Source: Heterocephalus glaber (Eukaryota; Chordata; Mammalia; Rodentia; Bathyergidae). From it: a DNA stretch of 64,000 bases. Below the pieces are notes generated by a model. That model did not search any database. It was given only the letters and a program-made list of their open reading frames with translations, and was not told the DNA's origin. The position numbers and the translations under genes were made by a program. Positions within the stretch are counted from its first letter, which is position 1, and each line of letters opens with the position of its first letter. This document shows, one piece after another, positions 22,560-33,022 of this stretch. The stretch is taken from NCBI RefSeq assembly GCF_000247695.1, contig NW_004624781.1:6780992-6844991 (forward strand), in the 5' to 3' direction.

Positions 22560-22797
22560 GTTTGTCCTGTTTTGAACCTAGAGACAGTACAAATTACTGG
22601 TATTCATCCTCTGTCAATATCTACGTGAAAATTGTTACTGAAGAAACTAGACTTTATTTCCTAGAAAGTCTGAGTTGAGAAAGGAAACCTCCTTACTAAC
22701 AAACCAGTATCAGAGAAAAACAGAAAAGCTAATATATCTGTCTTACTTTGGAAGCTAATACCATATAATGACTGTGCTGCTAGTGAACGGGAAATGT

Positions 22798-22835
22798 TCC
22801 TCCTCCTCCTCCTCCTCCTCCTCCTCCTCCTCCTC
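22798..22835. repeat. (TCC)n microsatellite
   Basis: About 12 uninterrupted CCT units. It sits exactly where the 3' tail of an antisense L1 fragment should be. Confidence 0.97.
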
Positions 22836-22985
22836 TTGGCATTTTTTTAGTTGGGGTGTCTGAAGTGCCATTCATGTTTATTGCTACATGTTTGCTGTAT
22901 ATAATGCTTACATTCATCATGAGGAGTTGGTATGTGTACATAATACACCTTAAATTCTTTTGAAATGCCATGTTTTCCAAGCAAA
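22836..22985 (-). mobile_element. L1 3' end fragment (antisense)
   Basis: The reverse complement reads 'gatgaatgtaagcattata' followed by 'gtagcaataaacatgaatg', matching the L1 tail layout elsewhere in the window. Confidence 0.5.
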
Positions 22986-23164
22986 ATGAGTGTAGGTAGA
23001 TGGGAAAACTATATGACGATACTTTGGCTTGTTAGATAGGACTGGCTGTTATCAGAAAAGTTATACCTCACCCCTCCTTTGGTCAGAATTGTTCTTTAAA
23101 AAATTATTTGTTCAAATAAGTGCTAAAATATTCTCTTAATCTTTATTTTATGAATACCAAAACT

Positions 23165-23262
23165 ATTTATTTATTTATTTTTTATTTAGTGGTGTTGGGA
23201 ATCAAACCCTGGGCCCTTGTGTATGGTAGGTAACTGTAGTACCACTGAGCAATAATACTAAC
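23165..23262 (-). mobile_element. Old ID SINE (antisense)
   Basis: (TTTA)n tail, 'ggaatcaaaccctgggccc' and a degraded 'accactgagcaataatac' end. Confidence 0.7.
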
Positions 23263-23959
23263 CTGTATCTGTACTGGTTTTATTCATAGTATGTTGTTTG
23301 AACCTGCTATGGTTGGTTAATATTTTTCATTTTCATAAGCTGTTGGATGTTTGAAGATGCTAGTTTAACAGCTGTTTTCCAACAAGTCTTTTTCTTTCTA
23401 TAATAAACTGATATTTTGATATTACTTGACTTTTTCTTTTTTGAAGTTTGTGTAATCAAATTTCCTTCATTTGCAAATAAAAGAAATAAAATTCAAACTA
23501 GCTTACTCAAAAAAAGCAATTAATGGCAAGGATACTGGGGATTTCACAGTACCTCATAATAGAAGTACAGCCAGGCTTCATGAATGAGAGTGAAATCAGG
23601 AACTAGAAGCTCATCAGAAACCCGGGGAGCTGCTTTCTTACCATCCTGGGGCAGTGTGGTTTCTTTGCTACCTCCTATTTGTCCACTTTATTTTTCTCTC
23701 TCTGCATGTTATCTTTCACCACTGTTCATAGCTGGACATATCTTCTGACTCTTGGGTTCATTTATTGGCTCATGCTTCTGTGATCACATTCTAAACTCTT
23801 GGAAGAAAATATAGTTTGAGGCAAGCATCTGTCCAGTCAGCTATGGTTGATGAAGCCAAGGTTATGTAGGGTATGACTTTCTGTCCTAATTTTTGTAGAA
23901 AAGAAGTAGATATAGGACATACAGCTCTGGATGAAGGTGTGGACTAAATAGATTTCTAA
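23263..23959 (+). other. Intron 1, unassigned
   Basis: No gene. The 23507-23650 part may be an unrecognised repeat. Confidence 0.4.
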
Positions 23960-24095
23960 AAGGTGGGAAGGGGTCCTGAGGAAGGGGCAAGATGGAAGGT
24001 CTGGGAGCAGAAGGGAAAGTAAAAATGATTAAGATGTATATTACCAGTTCCCTAGGATGAATGTAATTATCATGTATCACAAATACTAATAAAAA
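23960..24095 (+). mobile_element. L1 3' end fragment
   Basis: A purine-rich block, then 'aggatgaatgtaattatcat', then 'actaataaaaaagaaac'. Same family layout as at 4577 and 13300. Confidence 0.55.
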
Positions 24096-25630
24096 AGAAA
24101 CTAAAAAAGCTGGTGATTACAAAGGGTTACTAACTAATAAGAAATAAAATTAAGATTTTTATGAAATTAAAGAAAAAGACCTCTCCCTGGCTATATGTAG
24201 TTGCAGATAAATTATTTCATCTCCAGTCCATAGGCAACTCTTCTCTTTTTAAGTAAAAACCAATGGAGGTTATCTTAGCTTCTGAATACAGAATTTGAAG
24301 TTTGAGTTATTTTATAAATACATGTATGTTGATATGTTCCTTTTACCTAATAGTACCATGAATACATCATGTTATTATTTAGGAAACATTTACTGACTGT
24401 CTGCTCTCAAACAGGGGCTGTGCCGAAACATATTTACAGAAATAGAAACATAACATTGCCTACTCTCATTCATAACCTAGTTGAGAAGAGATGTTCAAAG
24501 AAGCAATTACAGTACTGATAACAATAATCATAATAGAAGTATGTGCAGGACACTCTTGAAGCATAAGAAAAAAAAAATGGCAATCTCCCAGGGTGAAGTG
24601 TTAGGGACAGGTTCCAAGAGTGAGTCTCAAATATTTCACATTGGCCATTAGAGTAGGGATATTGTGGTAGGAGGCACTGAATTTGCAGAGGTCCCACAGA
24701 GTTGTATAAAGTAAGTAGTTCAGTATGGCTGAAGTGAATTTGTACACCGCTGAACTTAAACTGAAATTAAAACTTTTTTTTCAAACCTGTTGTTCACCTG
24801 GTAGTAAATACACTCTTTTTCAAAGGACAGTTGTAGATTTTAGAATACTCAGATTACTTGTTTTTTAACTTCGATGTCACTTTTGAGAATGAGATACCAT
24901 TAATCACTTGCTTTCAGATTCCTTTATCAAGTTTTTCTAGTAGTGGTTGGTTGGTTTCCTTTAATACTGATTTTTCCTGGTGAAGATTAGACCTCTGTAC
25001 AGTAAATGACTAAAAATGGTAGAGCTGATAAAATTTATGAAGAACATAGTTTCTATAAAAGTAAACAGTGAAAATGATTCTAAAACCTAATGTAATTTTA
25101 AACGATAAATCTCTAAAATGAATTGCCAGTACTGCAATTTTATAATTTTAGAGAAAGCTTATGTATATTTTACGAAATATTATTTTACATAATTTTCTTC
25201 CCTGTAGAATTATACCTACCATTAAGCAAGATTCATGAAGGCAGTTAGCAGAATGCTTTGTGCTTTGGTATTTTGGTCACTTGATTAACACCTTCACTTC
25301 TCTTTTCTATTCTTGTATCCACTCATTCATGATTCCTGTTCCACCTCGTTACAGATAACCAGCCAACCAATCAAACAGACATACAAAAAATACCCCAAAA
25401 GCCCACTTTGACTATTCTGAGAAGTGACTGAGGTGAGAAGAGAATGGAGGTACTTCAGCCAGCTGCCTGGTCGAGATAGAGTGTGGTGGGTGTGTGTTTG
25501 TGTGTGTCTGTGTTTCAAGCATGAGGTTAATTTTCATGAAGCAAAAAATACCACCATTGTCACCAGCATCACAAATTGGGACTGTTGCTGCCCTTCCATG
25601 AATCCAGCAGTCTGCCTTTTCTCACTTTGA
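24096..25630 (+). other. Intron 1, mostly unassigned
   Basis: About 1.5 kb. A weak L2-like phrase occurs near 24370-24420. A (TG)n-like tract is at 25483-25513. No exon is recognised. Confidence 0.4.
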
Positions 25631-25717
25631 TTTTTTTTTTTTTTGGTACCGGGATCGAACTCTGGTCCTTGCGCTTGCACAGCAGGTGGCGAAACCACTG
25701 AGCTAAATCCCCGGCCC
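25631..25717 (-). mobile_element. ID SINE (antisense)
   Basis: A T14 tail, ggtaccgg and the 'gcacagcaggtggcg' arm. The perfect target duplication ctcactttgat marks a recent insertion. Confidence 0.96.
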
Positions 25718-26272
25718 TCACTTTGATCTTTTAAATACCCACCCCACCCCCGGCTTTACTTGAGGTGTGTTCAAATGTGCTTTTAGGACATTTTAGGTCT
25801 TAGGAGGGACAAAGTAAGCAGAAGGAGAGCTGACTTGCCTTTCTGCTTGTTCCTCCTTTTGTTTGGAAGGCATTTCCATCTCTTACTCTAACCCTCTTCT
25901 ATTGGAGGATTTTCATATGATACCTTTCTGTTTTGACTCCTCAACCCTAAGCTGTGTGCTCTTGTGTTTTCTTTGTCTATTTGTGTTATGGACTTATCAC
26001 TTGTATTGCCTATTTATCTAACTTCTCTGTTAAACTGTAAGAAGAGTCAGGTCTTGTCTTTGTGTTGCTGTTGCTTACTACGGAGATGCGGGACATGGGG
26101 GAGGTACCACTTTAGGATTCTTGGTTGCAAATGTGTAACAGAAAGTAAGTCTGCAGCAAAAGACAAGGAATTTATTAGAAGGGTATTGAGATTGCAGAAA
26201 TGGCTGAATAACTGGAGAACCAGACTCAGGAAACAAGCCTCGGGGCTAGACCACAGTTGAAGTAATAACTAT
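25718..26272 (+). other. Intron 1, unassigned
   Basis: No repeat or exon recognised. Confidence 0.45.
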
Positions 26273-26280
26273 AGGAATAC

Positions 26281-26379
26281 CTTTTTTTTTTCTTTTTTCT
26301 TTTTTGGTAACAGGGATCGAACTCAGGACCTTGCGCTTGTGAGGCAGGCAGCAGCACCACTGAACTAAATCCCCGGCCC
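26281..26379 (-). mobile_element. ID SINE (antisense), 3' half of a composite
   Basis: A T-rich tail, ggtaacagg and the body. It abuts the B1 that follows, and a single target duplication (aggaatac-ctttttt) flanks the pair at 26273 and 26527. Confidence 0.93.
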
Positions 26380-26526
26380 TGGTTTTTGTTTTTTTGAGAC
26401 AAGGTCTCATGTACTTCAGGCTGGCCTTGAACTCACTATGTAGTCCAGGTTGGTTTCAAACTCGTGGTGAACCTGCCTCAGCCTCCTGAGTGCTGGGAAT
26501 GCAGGCATGCGCCACCAGGCCCAGCT
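26380..26526 (-). mobile_element. B1 SINE with 29-bp duplication (antisense)
   Basis: Two tandem 29-bp units start at 'atgtacttcaggctggc' and 'atgtagtccaggttgg'. The end is 'gcatgcgccaccaggcccag'. It forms the 5' half of the composite with the ID at 26281. Confidence 0.93.
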
Positions 26527-26543
26527 AGGAATATCTTTTTTCT

Positions 26544-27539
26544 GTTTAAGACACCTTTCGGAATATTGCCTCCAGGTGCTGTATGTCACTAACCTAAGAA
26601 TGAATTTTCTTTTTTGCCTTATAAAAAGAAATTGACTTCTCACAGTTGTGGATGCTGGGAGTCTATGATCAGGATGCCAGCATAGTTATATTATGGTGTG
26701 GGCCCCCCTTTGGTGGGCTGATATGGCAGAAAGTGTCCTAAGAATGACTTCTAAGCTGTGCTTGCAGTTTTAGCTTTAGATTTGAATCCTGAATAAGCCC
26801 ATTTAATTGGTAAGTTTGTGTGCCTGGTCCCTAAGTAAAGAGGGCAATTATTTGGTCTTTTTGGTTTCCATGATTGGTGCCAGACACATTGTGTCAGATT
26901 TTCTACATATAAAGCTACTAGTTCAGGTACTGGACAGTAAAACATGAAACTGACCCATGCCCTCTTGAAGGATAAATATTTGTCAGATGGAATGAGTGAG
27001 AGAACTAGAGTCATGATTTCTAGTATTTAAATCTTTATCAAACACTGAAGTGATTATGATGCCACTAATGTAATTCAAAACAAAATCAGTACCAAATCAT
27101 AAAATAAGCAAAAGATAAGCAAAGTCACCAGAATTCTGATGTTTAAAATGTGTACCCACTTCATTATTAAATTATTTAAATCAAATTATTTGAATTAAAT
27201 TAAAACTTTTATTGGGTCTCCCATTCTGTCAAGCTTATTTATCTAGTAATCTAACACTGGATGGAAGTAGGATTTAATTTGCCCAAAGTGATTTCAGAGC
27301 ACATACTGCTGTCCCTACCACTTCTTACAATTTTTATATAGTTGTGTTCAGCAATGACTTAAAAACATCAAATATTTTAGCTCAATTAGAGGAACGTTTC
27401 TGCTCACTAAAAGTAAAAAAAAGTTCTGTTTCTAAGCTATCTTACTCATAATAATGTGAAGTCTTATTAAAAATGCTTTGGAAAACTGGTATTATCTGCA
27501 AAGGTTGAATATACGTATACCATATATGCTAGTGATTTC
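26544..27539 (+). other. Intron 1, unassigned
   Basis: About 1 kb. A weak MIR-like phrase lies near 27230-27320 and an AT-rich near-palindrome at 27166-27205. No exon is recognised. Confidence 0.4.
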
Positions 27540-27965
27540 AGTCATAGTTTTTATTTAAATACATGCCCATGTGGATCAAAAGACTTGCACAATAATTTGT
27601 ACATGATTTCATAATCACCTAGAGTAGTCTAACATTGGAAACAAGCCTAATGTCTATTAACAGTATAGTGATAAATAAATTGTATATTTTTAAATGAAAA
27701 ACTATACAGAAATGTAAATGAACGAATTATTGAAATGAGTATAAGTGTGACTGAATCTCAGAAAGCATACTGTAAAGGGAAAAAGTTATACCAAAAAAGA
27801 ATGCGTACTGTAATCCTTCCATGTTCCATTTATGTAAAGTTTAGAAAGAGACAAAATAACCTAGTGTTAGGATTCAGGATACTGTTTCTCTTTGGGAAGG
27901 ATGGAGAGGGCTTGACCTGAAAAATGTTTATAATGAGTGATATCTTTACTTTGTAACAATTTCTG
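27540..27965 (+). mobile_element. Old L1 (L1M-type) 3' region
   Basis: The order 'ttggaaacaagcctaatgtc', 'ctgaatctcagaaagcatac', 'ttccatttatgtaaagttta' matches the end of L1M ORF2 and the start of its 3' UTR. Confidence 0.6.
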
Positions 27966-28198
27966 AAGCTATACTTTTTTTCTATCTGCGTGTTTAAAAA
28001 GAAGAAAGGCAGACTATTTTATAGACTAGCTTGGGAAGTATGGCTAAGTCCCCCCTCAAGTTCTGTGTGAAGTCCGATCTCAACATTTTCTGTGTGTATA
28101 TTTTAGGGGAGAGAAAATCAGTAGCATTTATTAGTTGTTCAGAGAAGTTTTTGACCCAAAAAAGGTTAAGAGCTCATATCACCAAAGCCTGCATATTT

Positions 28199-28270
28199 TG
28201 GCCAGGGATTTAGGTCAGTGACACCGCTCCTGCCTTGCAAGCACGAAGTCCTGAGTTCAATCCCCAGTAC
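28199..28270 (+). mobile_element. ID SINE
   Basis: Sense body ending cccagtacc with no A tail left. The target duplication caaagcctgc(g/a)tatt is on both sides. Confidence 0.93.
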
Positions 28271-28588
28271 CACAAAGCCTGCGTATTCATGAAAATTATT
28301 GGTTTAAACATCATGGGTAGCTTACTTTTACAGTGCGATAACTCCTTGCCTCTGTTTAGATCCTGTGCCCTCACACTCTCAATGCTTTGGCTTTTACAGC
28401 TATCTTCTTTCCAGTCATGTTTCTCTCTCCTTCCTCACTTTCTATCTCTACTGAGTGACTGCTTTGCAAACCTCCTTTCATTTCCTTCTTTTAAAAACCC
28501 ATCTGTTGATTTTATGTCTTCTTCCAGTTTCCACTCAATTTCTCCACTTCCCTTCATACCACAGCTCCTCCAAAGGATTATATATATA
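28271..28588 (+). other. Intron 1, pyrimidine-rich, unassigned
   Basis: CT-rich sequence, possibly L2-derived. The open frame through it has no recognised domain. Confidence 0.35.
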
Positions 28589-28671
28589 TTTTTTTTTTGG
28601 TGCCAGGGATCAAACTCAGGACTTCGCACTTGGGAGGCAGGCGTGGCACCACTGAGCTAAATCCCAGGCCC
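28589..28671 (-). mobile_element. ID SINE (antisense)
   Basis: A T10 tail, ggtgccagg and the variable arm 'ggaggcaggcgtggcacc'. Confidence 0.94.
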
Positions 28672-28955
28672 ATATGTATACTTCCTTAACTCCCATTATC
28701 TCAACTCATTCCAGATGGACTGTCATTTATACTAACACTTTACTGAAATAGCTCTTCTCAAGGTCATGCCGATTTGAGTTTTGCTAAAACAAGTGGTTAA
28801 ATATGTCTTTGGAAGAAGTGAGGTGACTGTCTCAGCTATAGAGAATTGATTTGATCATGTTTCTCATTTCACAGTATACTTCTGTATCTGGCCTGTTTGG
28901 GGCGCTGGGTTAATTTTATCCTCTTTTATCCCTTCATTTCTATTCCCTTTCCCTC

Positions 28956-29345
28956 ATAGGTGTCCACTTTAATATGTTTAATATATCATCCTGAATATAT
29001 TTTTGAAAACTGTAGTGCTATTTTGAGTATGTATGTGATTTTGATTTATATAAGTGCTATTTTCCTCTAGATTCCTTTCTTGATTTTTACTATTCTCATT
29101 CAACACTAAATTTAAAGGATTTATTCATGTTTCTGTCTTTTTTATCTATTTATTGCTTTTGGCTGCTGCATAGTATTCAATCATACCTGCCACATTTTAT
29201 CGCATACATTTTGGGGGGGGGCAGTGCTGAGAACCAAACCAAGGGCCTCATGCTAAACACAGTCTCTACCACCAGCCTACATTCTCAGCCCCCACCTGCC
29301 ATATTTTAAATTTATTGCTTTAGTTATGGATACCTCTGTTTATCC
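28956..29345 (-). mobile_element. Old L1 (L1M-type), antisense, with nested ID
   Basis: 'tatttattgcttttggctgc', 'tgcatagtattcaatcatac' and, after the ID, 'ttgctttagttatggatacc' are antisense L1M phrases. An ID interrupts it at 29209-29292. Confidence 0.5.
29209..29292 (-). mobile_element. Old ID SINE (antisense), nested
   Basis: G-run tail, then 'gagaaccaaaccaagggcc' and 'tctcagcccc'. The similar flanks 'acctgccacattttat' and 'acctgccatattttaa' look like its target duplication. Confidence 0.7.
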
Positions 29346-29500
29346 ATTTGCCCATTCAACAAATGCTGACTGCATACTATTTACCAAACACTCTTCTAGT
29401 TGCTGGTTATACAGCAGTAATTACAACAGAAAAATCCTTATTCTTAGAGAACTTAAAGTCTTGTGGAGATAAATAGAACAAATAAAACAAATAGGTAAAA
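29346..29500 (-). mobile_element. L2 LINE fragment (antisense)
   Basis: 'cattcaacaaatgctgactgc', 'acactcttctagttgctgg' and 'gagaacttaaagtcttgtgg' follow a common L2 antisense order. Confidence 0.5.
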
Positions 29501-29502
29501 TA

Positions 29503-30047
29503 TATGTGCTGTGACAAAAAATATGGTGAATGTTTAAATTTTTATAACCGAAAATGACATGTTGCTATGAATCTTCCTCAGGGTACTCCTTCTTCCCTTG
29601 AACACACTTATCCCATCATTTTTGCCATTTTATGAAACAGTCTGGAAGTCCTCTTTCATGAGTGTCTTTATGAAGTGTGACCAAAAATATGGTGAATGTT
29701 ACTGCTGAGTGCCATCCATTGTTAGGTTAGTGAAAACATTGCAATGTGTCTTCATCCACCTTATTCACTAGATCTCGCACCAAGGGACTCCTGGCTCTTT
29801 CCCAAAGTCAAAATGACCATGAATGGTAAATGTTTTGAATTGATTTAGGACATCCAAGGCAGCCACAGTAGCCCAATTGAAGATACTAAAGAGAACTTCC
29901 AGAACTTCTTCAGAAATCGCTAAGAACAATGGGATAAATGCGTTTGAAGTGGGGAGGAATATCTTGAGGAGGTTAGCAATGTATCTTTTACTGTAATAAA
30001 CTTTTTGAAAGATTTAAACATTCACTGTAGTGTGTGACCACACCTTG
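29503..30047 (+). mobile_element. Mariner-type DNA transposon, second copy
   Basis: The left end 'tgacaaaaaatatggtgaatg' mirrors the right end 'catt-cactgtagtgtgtgacca' near 30020-30040. The interior aligns with 13860-14220 for about 350 bp, including 'ccaaagtcaaaatgacc', 'gacatccaaggcagcc' and 'ctaaagagaacttccag'. The reading frame is broken. A third copy of the end-like motif (gtgaccaaaaatatggtgaatg) sits inside at about 29678. Confidence 0.7.
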
Positions 30048-30408
30048 TATAGTATGTTAGTAAAAAATGCCAAGGTGAGAAAACTAAAGGAAGGAGAAAA
30101 TATGCCATACACATCCTAGATTCGAATTTGCACCCTTACTGGTGAATTTATAGAGTGTATGATGTATAGTTGGCAGGGAAGTGGCCTTAGGCTTAGTGGA
30201 CAATTGCCAAGGAAATACTGTAGTTCTCTTTTTGCCAATACGTGTAGGTAGAGTTGTTAAGTAGGCATTTTTGGATCACAGTGGTGAGTCATGGCTGGTG
30301 ACAGATTTGAGAGTAATTAGTACTGAGTGGAGCTAATAAGGTTTTTTGGGGGATTAAGAAGAAAAGGAAGATTTTTGCTGAAAATAGATGAAAAGAGTTT
30401 AAAGAATA
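30048..30408 (+). other. Intron 1, unassigned
   Basis: No repeat or exon recognised. Confidence 0.45.
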
Positions 30409-30605
30409 AGTCGGATGTTGTGCCACATGCTTATAATCCAGCTGTTTCTGAGGCAAGGGGACTGCAAGTTCAAGGCTAGACTGAGCTGTTTAATGAGACC
30501 CTATCTGAAAATAGAAAAATAAAAAGGATTAGGGTTGTAGTTGAGTGGTAGAGCACTTGCCTACTATGTGCAAAGCCCTAGATTCCTTCCCTACCACTAC
30601 AAAAA
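30409..30605 (+). mobile_element. B1-ID dimeric SINE
   Basis: A B1 half (tgaggcaaggggactgcaag), an A-rich linker, then an ID half ('gtagagcacttgcctac') and an A tail. Confidence 0.85.
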
Positions 30606-30656
30606 ACAAAGAAGATACACTTTGTCTAAGGGTCATTTGATCATTAGAATGTTTTG

Positions 30657-30741
30657 TTTTGTTTTGTTGGTACTGGGGATCGAACTCAGGACCTTGTGCT
30701 TGCAAGGCAGATGGTGGAACCACTGAGCTAAATCCCTGGCC
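30657..30741 (-). mobile_element. ID SINE (antisense)
   Basis: A tail of TTTTG units, ggtactggggatcgaactca and the full body. The perfect target duplication tcattagaatgttttg lies on both sides. Confidence 0.96.
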
Positions 30742-30809
30742 TTCATTAGAATGTTTTGAAAGAGCAGTGTGTCATCCGGCCTCACTAAGCTGTTCAGGGT
30801 TCTGTGGGA

Positions 30810-30960
30810 CAGTCTACGTGGTATAGTAGCCAGAGATACAGAGTAAGGAGATTCAAGCCCTGCTCTGATACCCTTGAATTGTACTACTTTAAGCTAGTCA
30901 AAGTAGCTTTCCTAGACTTTAATTTCATCAACAACAAAATGATGAGATTGAACCAAAAAA
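30810..30960 (+). mobile_element. MIR SINE fragment
   Basis: 'attcaagccctgctctgata', 'tttcctagactttaatttc' and 'aacaaaatgatgagattg' follow MIR order. Confidence 0.55.
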
Positions 30961-30999
30961 AAGGTAAGGTCTTTTTTTGCTCTAAACTTCAATGAATTT

Positions 31000-31038
31000 G
31001 TGTGTGTGTGTGTGTGTGTGTGTGTGAGTGAGTGTGTA
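31000..31038. repeat. (TG)n microsatellite
   Basis: TG units with GAGTGA interruptions. It abuts the tail end of an antisense B1-ID element. Confidence 0.97.
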
Positions 31039-31047
31039 AGGGGGTGT

Positions 31048-31234
31048 CATACTGGATGTTGAAGCCAGAGGTGCTCTACTGTTGTGCTACACTCCCAGCC
31101 CTTTTTATTTATTTATTTTTACATTTTGAGACAGGGTCTCACCAAGTTGCCCAGGCTGGCTTTAAACTTGATATCCTCCTGCCTCAACTTCCCAAATAGC
31201 AGGGATTACAGGCATGTGCTACCACAGCTGGCTT
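31048..31234 (-). mobile_element. B1-ID dimeric SINE (antisense)
   Basis: A diverged ID half, a (TTTA)n linker and a B1 half without duplication ('gagacagggtctcaccaag'). Confidence 0.88.
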
Positions 31235-31299
31235 GTGAATATTTTACTGAGATGTAGTGGTCATCTCCAGTCCAGTAGTTTGAATTTTTTTAAAAATTA

Positions 31300-31660
31300 T
31301 TTTCTCCCTAAAACTTCTTTTTTCAATTGACAAGTAAAATTATACATATTTGTGGGGTACCATGTGATGGTTTCATACATGTATACATTATGTAATGTTC
31401 AAATCAGGGCAGGCATACCTACTCAAGCATTTATCATTTCTTGGTGGTACACAATTCAAGGTCCTAGTTTGTTTGTTTGTTTTTTTAATAATAGAATGTT
31501 GTCATTACTTGTAGTTGCTCTGCTGTGGAATAGAACACTAGAACTTATTTTTCCTCTCTATAATTTAGTACCTATTGGCTAGCCTTTCCTCAGTGCTCCC
31601 TCTCCCCTACTCTCTTCAGTTTCTGGTAACCACTGTTCTACTCTCAACTTCTGTGGGGTC
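31300..31660 (-). mobile_element. Old L1 (L1M-type) 3' UTR, antisense
   Basis: 'tgtggggtaccatgtgatgg', 'atacatgtatacattatg', 'atagaacactagaacttat' and 'ctggtaaccactgttctac' follow antisense L1M order. Confidence 0.65.
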
Positions 31661-31697
31661 AAATACAAAAATATTTTCATCAAAATAAGGGTTCCTT

Positions 31698-31784
31698 GGG
31701 GCGTGGATTTAGCTCAGTGGTGCCAGCACCTGCCTTGCAAGCACAAGGTCCTGAGTTCGATCCTGGGTACCAAAAAAAAAAAAA
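31698..31784 (+). mobile_element. ID SINE
   Basis: Sense body with the 'ggtgccagcacctgcct' arm, ggtacc end and A12 tail. Confidence 0.95.
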
Positions 31785-31989
31785 GTTACTTGATAATAGT
31801 GCCCGAGGTTTTTTTGTTTGGTTGGTTGGCTTTTTTTTTTCTCTTCTGCACCTTCAAGTTTTATTTCCAATCCCTGTTAGCCACTTCCACTTGCTTCCCT
31901 CCAGACAAAGTCTAGAACTGGCCACCGTCATGGTCATCACTTTAGCCTGTTATTTTCATAAACACAATCTAAGTTTAAACTCTACAAAT

Positions 31990-32490
31990 AAGTCGCTAAA
32001 ACTTTACCAATTAGATTTTTATGTTTTCCATACACCACAAACTGGAGTTGCCCTGTGTCCCATCGGTCTTGACTTCACTACATTCCTAAGTGACCGAGGG
32101 GAAGCCCAGGGTGGGGGCAGCTCCCTAAATTACTGGTCACCAGTGGGCACAGACATGCCCACTCGCTTCTGGCTTAAGGCTCAAAGGTCAGGCAATGCCA
32201 GGAAAAATGTTAACCTTGCACAATCCATGGGGTCGTCCAGAAATACAGCAGTGTCCTCTTTTTGTGGGCTTGCCTCCTCTTTCAGTTCATCCTGTTGCCT
32301 TTAAGAAATGTCTACATATTCACAGCAAGTTGAAGGCAAAGGAAATAGCAAGGAAGACCAAAGCCACAGGTATTACAACATGGACCTGCTCTGTTGTGGA
32401 ATGCAATGGTAAGGGGTCCCCAGGCGTTCGCAGTTCGGTGCAGAGGCATCCTGGACATCAGAGTCAGAAACACTCCTGAAGGGACACAGA
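31990..32490 (+). other. Intron 1, higher-GC block of unknown origin
   Basis: About 500 bp of higher-complexity, more GC-rich sequence than its surroundings, not matching any SINE or LINE I recognise. It contains two overlapping open frames of 94 and 202 codons (the latter starts in an ID and is therefore not a gene) and a donor-like site (aatggtaagg) at about 32406. It may be an old LTR or a processed pseudogene; I could not name it. Confidence 0.35.
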
Positions 32491-32495
32491 GGTTG

Positions 32496-32640
32496 GCTGT
32501 TTTTTGAGACAAAGTCTTGCTCTGTAGCCCAGGCTGGCCCTGAACTCACTATGTGGCCCGGAATGGCCTTGAACTCATGACAGACCTACTACAGCCTCCT
32601 GAGTGCTGGGATTACAGGTGTGTGTCACCACGCCAGGCAC
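32496..32640 (-). mobile_element. B1 SINE with 29-bp duplication (antisense)
   Basis: Tandem units 'tgtagcccaggctggccctg' and 'tgtggcccggaatggcc'. The end is 'gtgtcaccacgccaggcac'. Confidence 0.94.
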
Positions 32641-32932
32641 CATCAGTTTTAAGTAATTGCTGTGTTACATTTTAGAAAAGCCATTCTCATTCACGGTGCC
32701 ATTAACAGTTGGCAGGTGTGCTCACTTCACTCCAGCGTCAGCAGCATTGAGTTTAGTGTTATGTTCTAGTTGAATTTAGTACAATACCTCAAAGTTGAAT
32801 TTAATTATCTGCAAGGATAATGATTCTTCCAAGAATTTTAGTACGTATTTGTATTTCTTTCTATATGAAGTGTTCTTTTTATGAGCTTTAACCAACCATC
32901 TAGTAGTTTTACAGATTAAAAAATGATACCAG

Positions 32933-33022
32933 GGGCTGGGGATTTAGCTCAATGGTTTCACCGCCTGCTGCACAAGCACAAGGACCCAAGTTTGATCCCT
33001 GGTACCAAAAAAAAAAAAAAAA
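32933..33022 (+). mobile_element. ID SINE
   Basis: Sense body with the 'ctgctgcacaag' arm, ggtacc and an A16 tail. A probable target duplication around aatgatacca is on both sides. Confidence 0.95.

Noticed and set aside
31696..32304. 202-codon frame, one of the longest in the window
   Set aside because: It begins inside an ID element and crosses its A tail; no domain is recognised.
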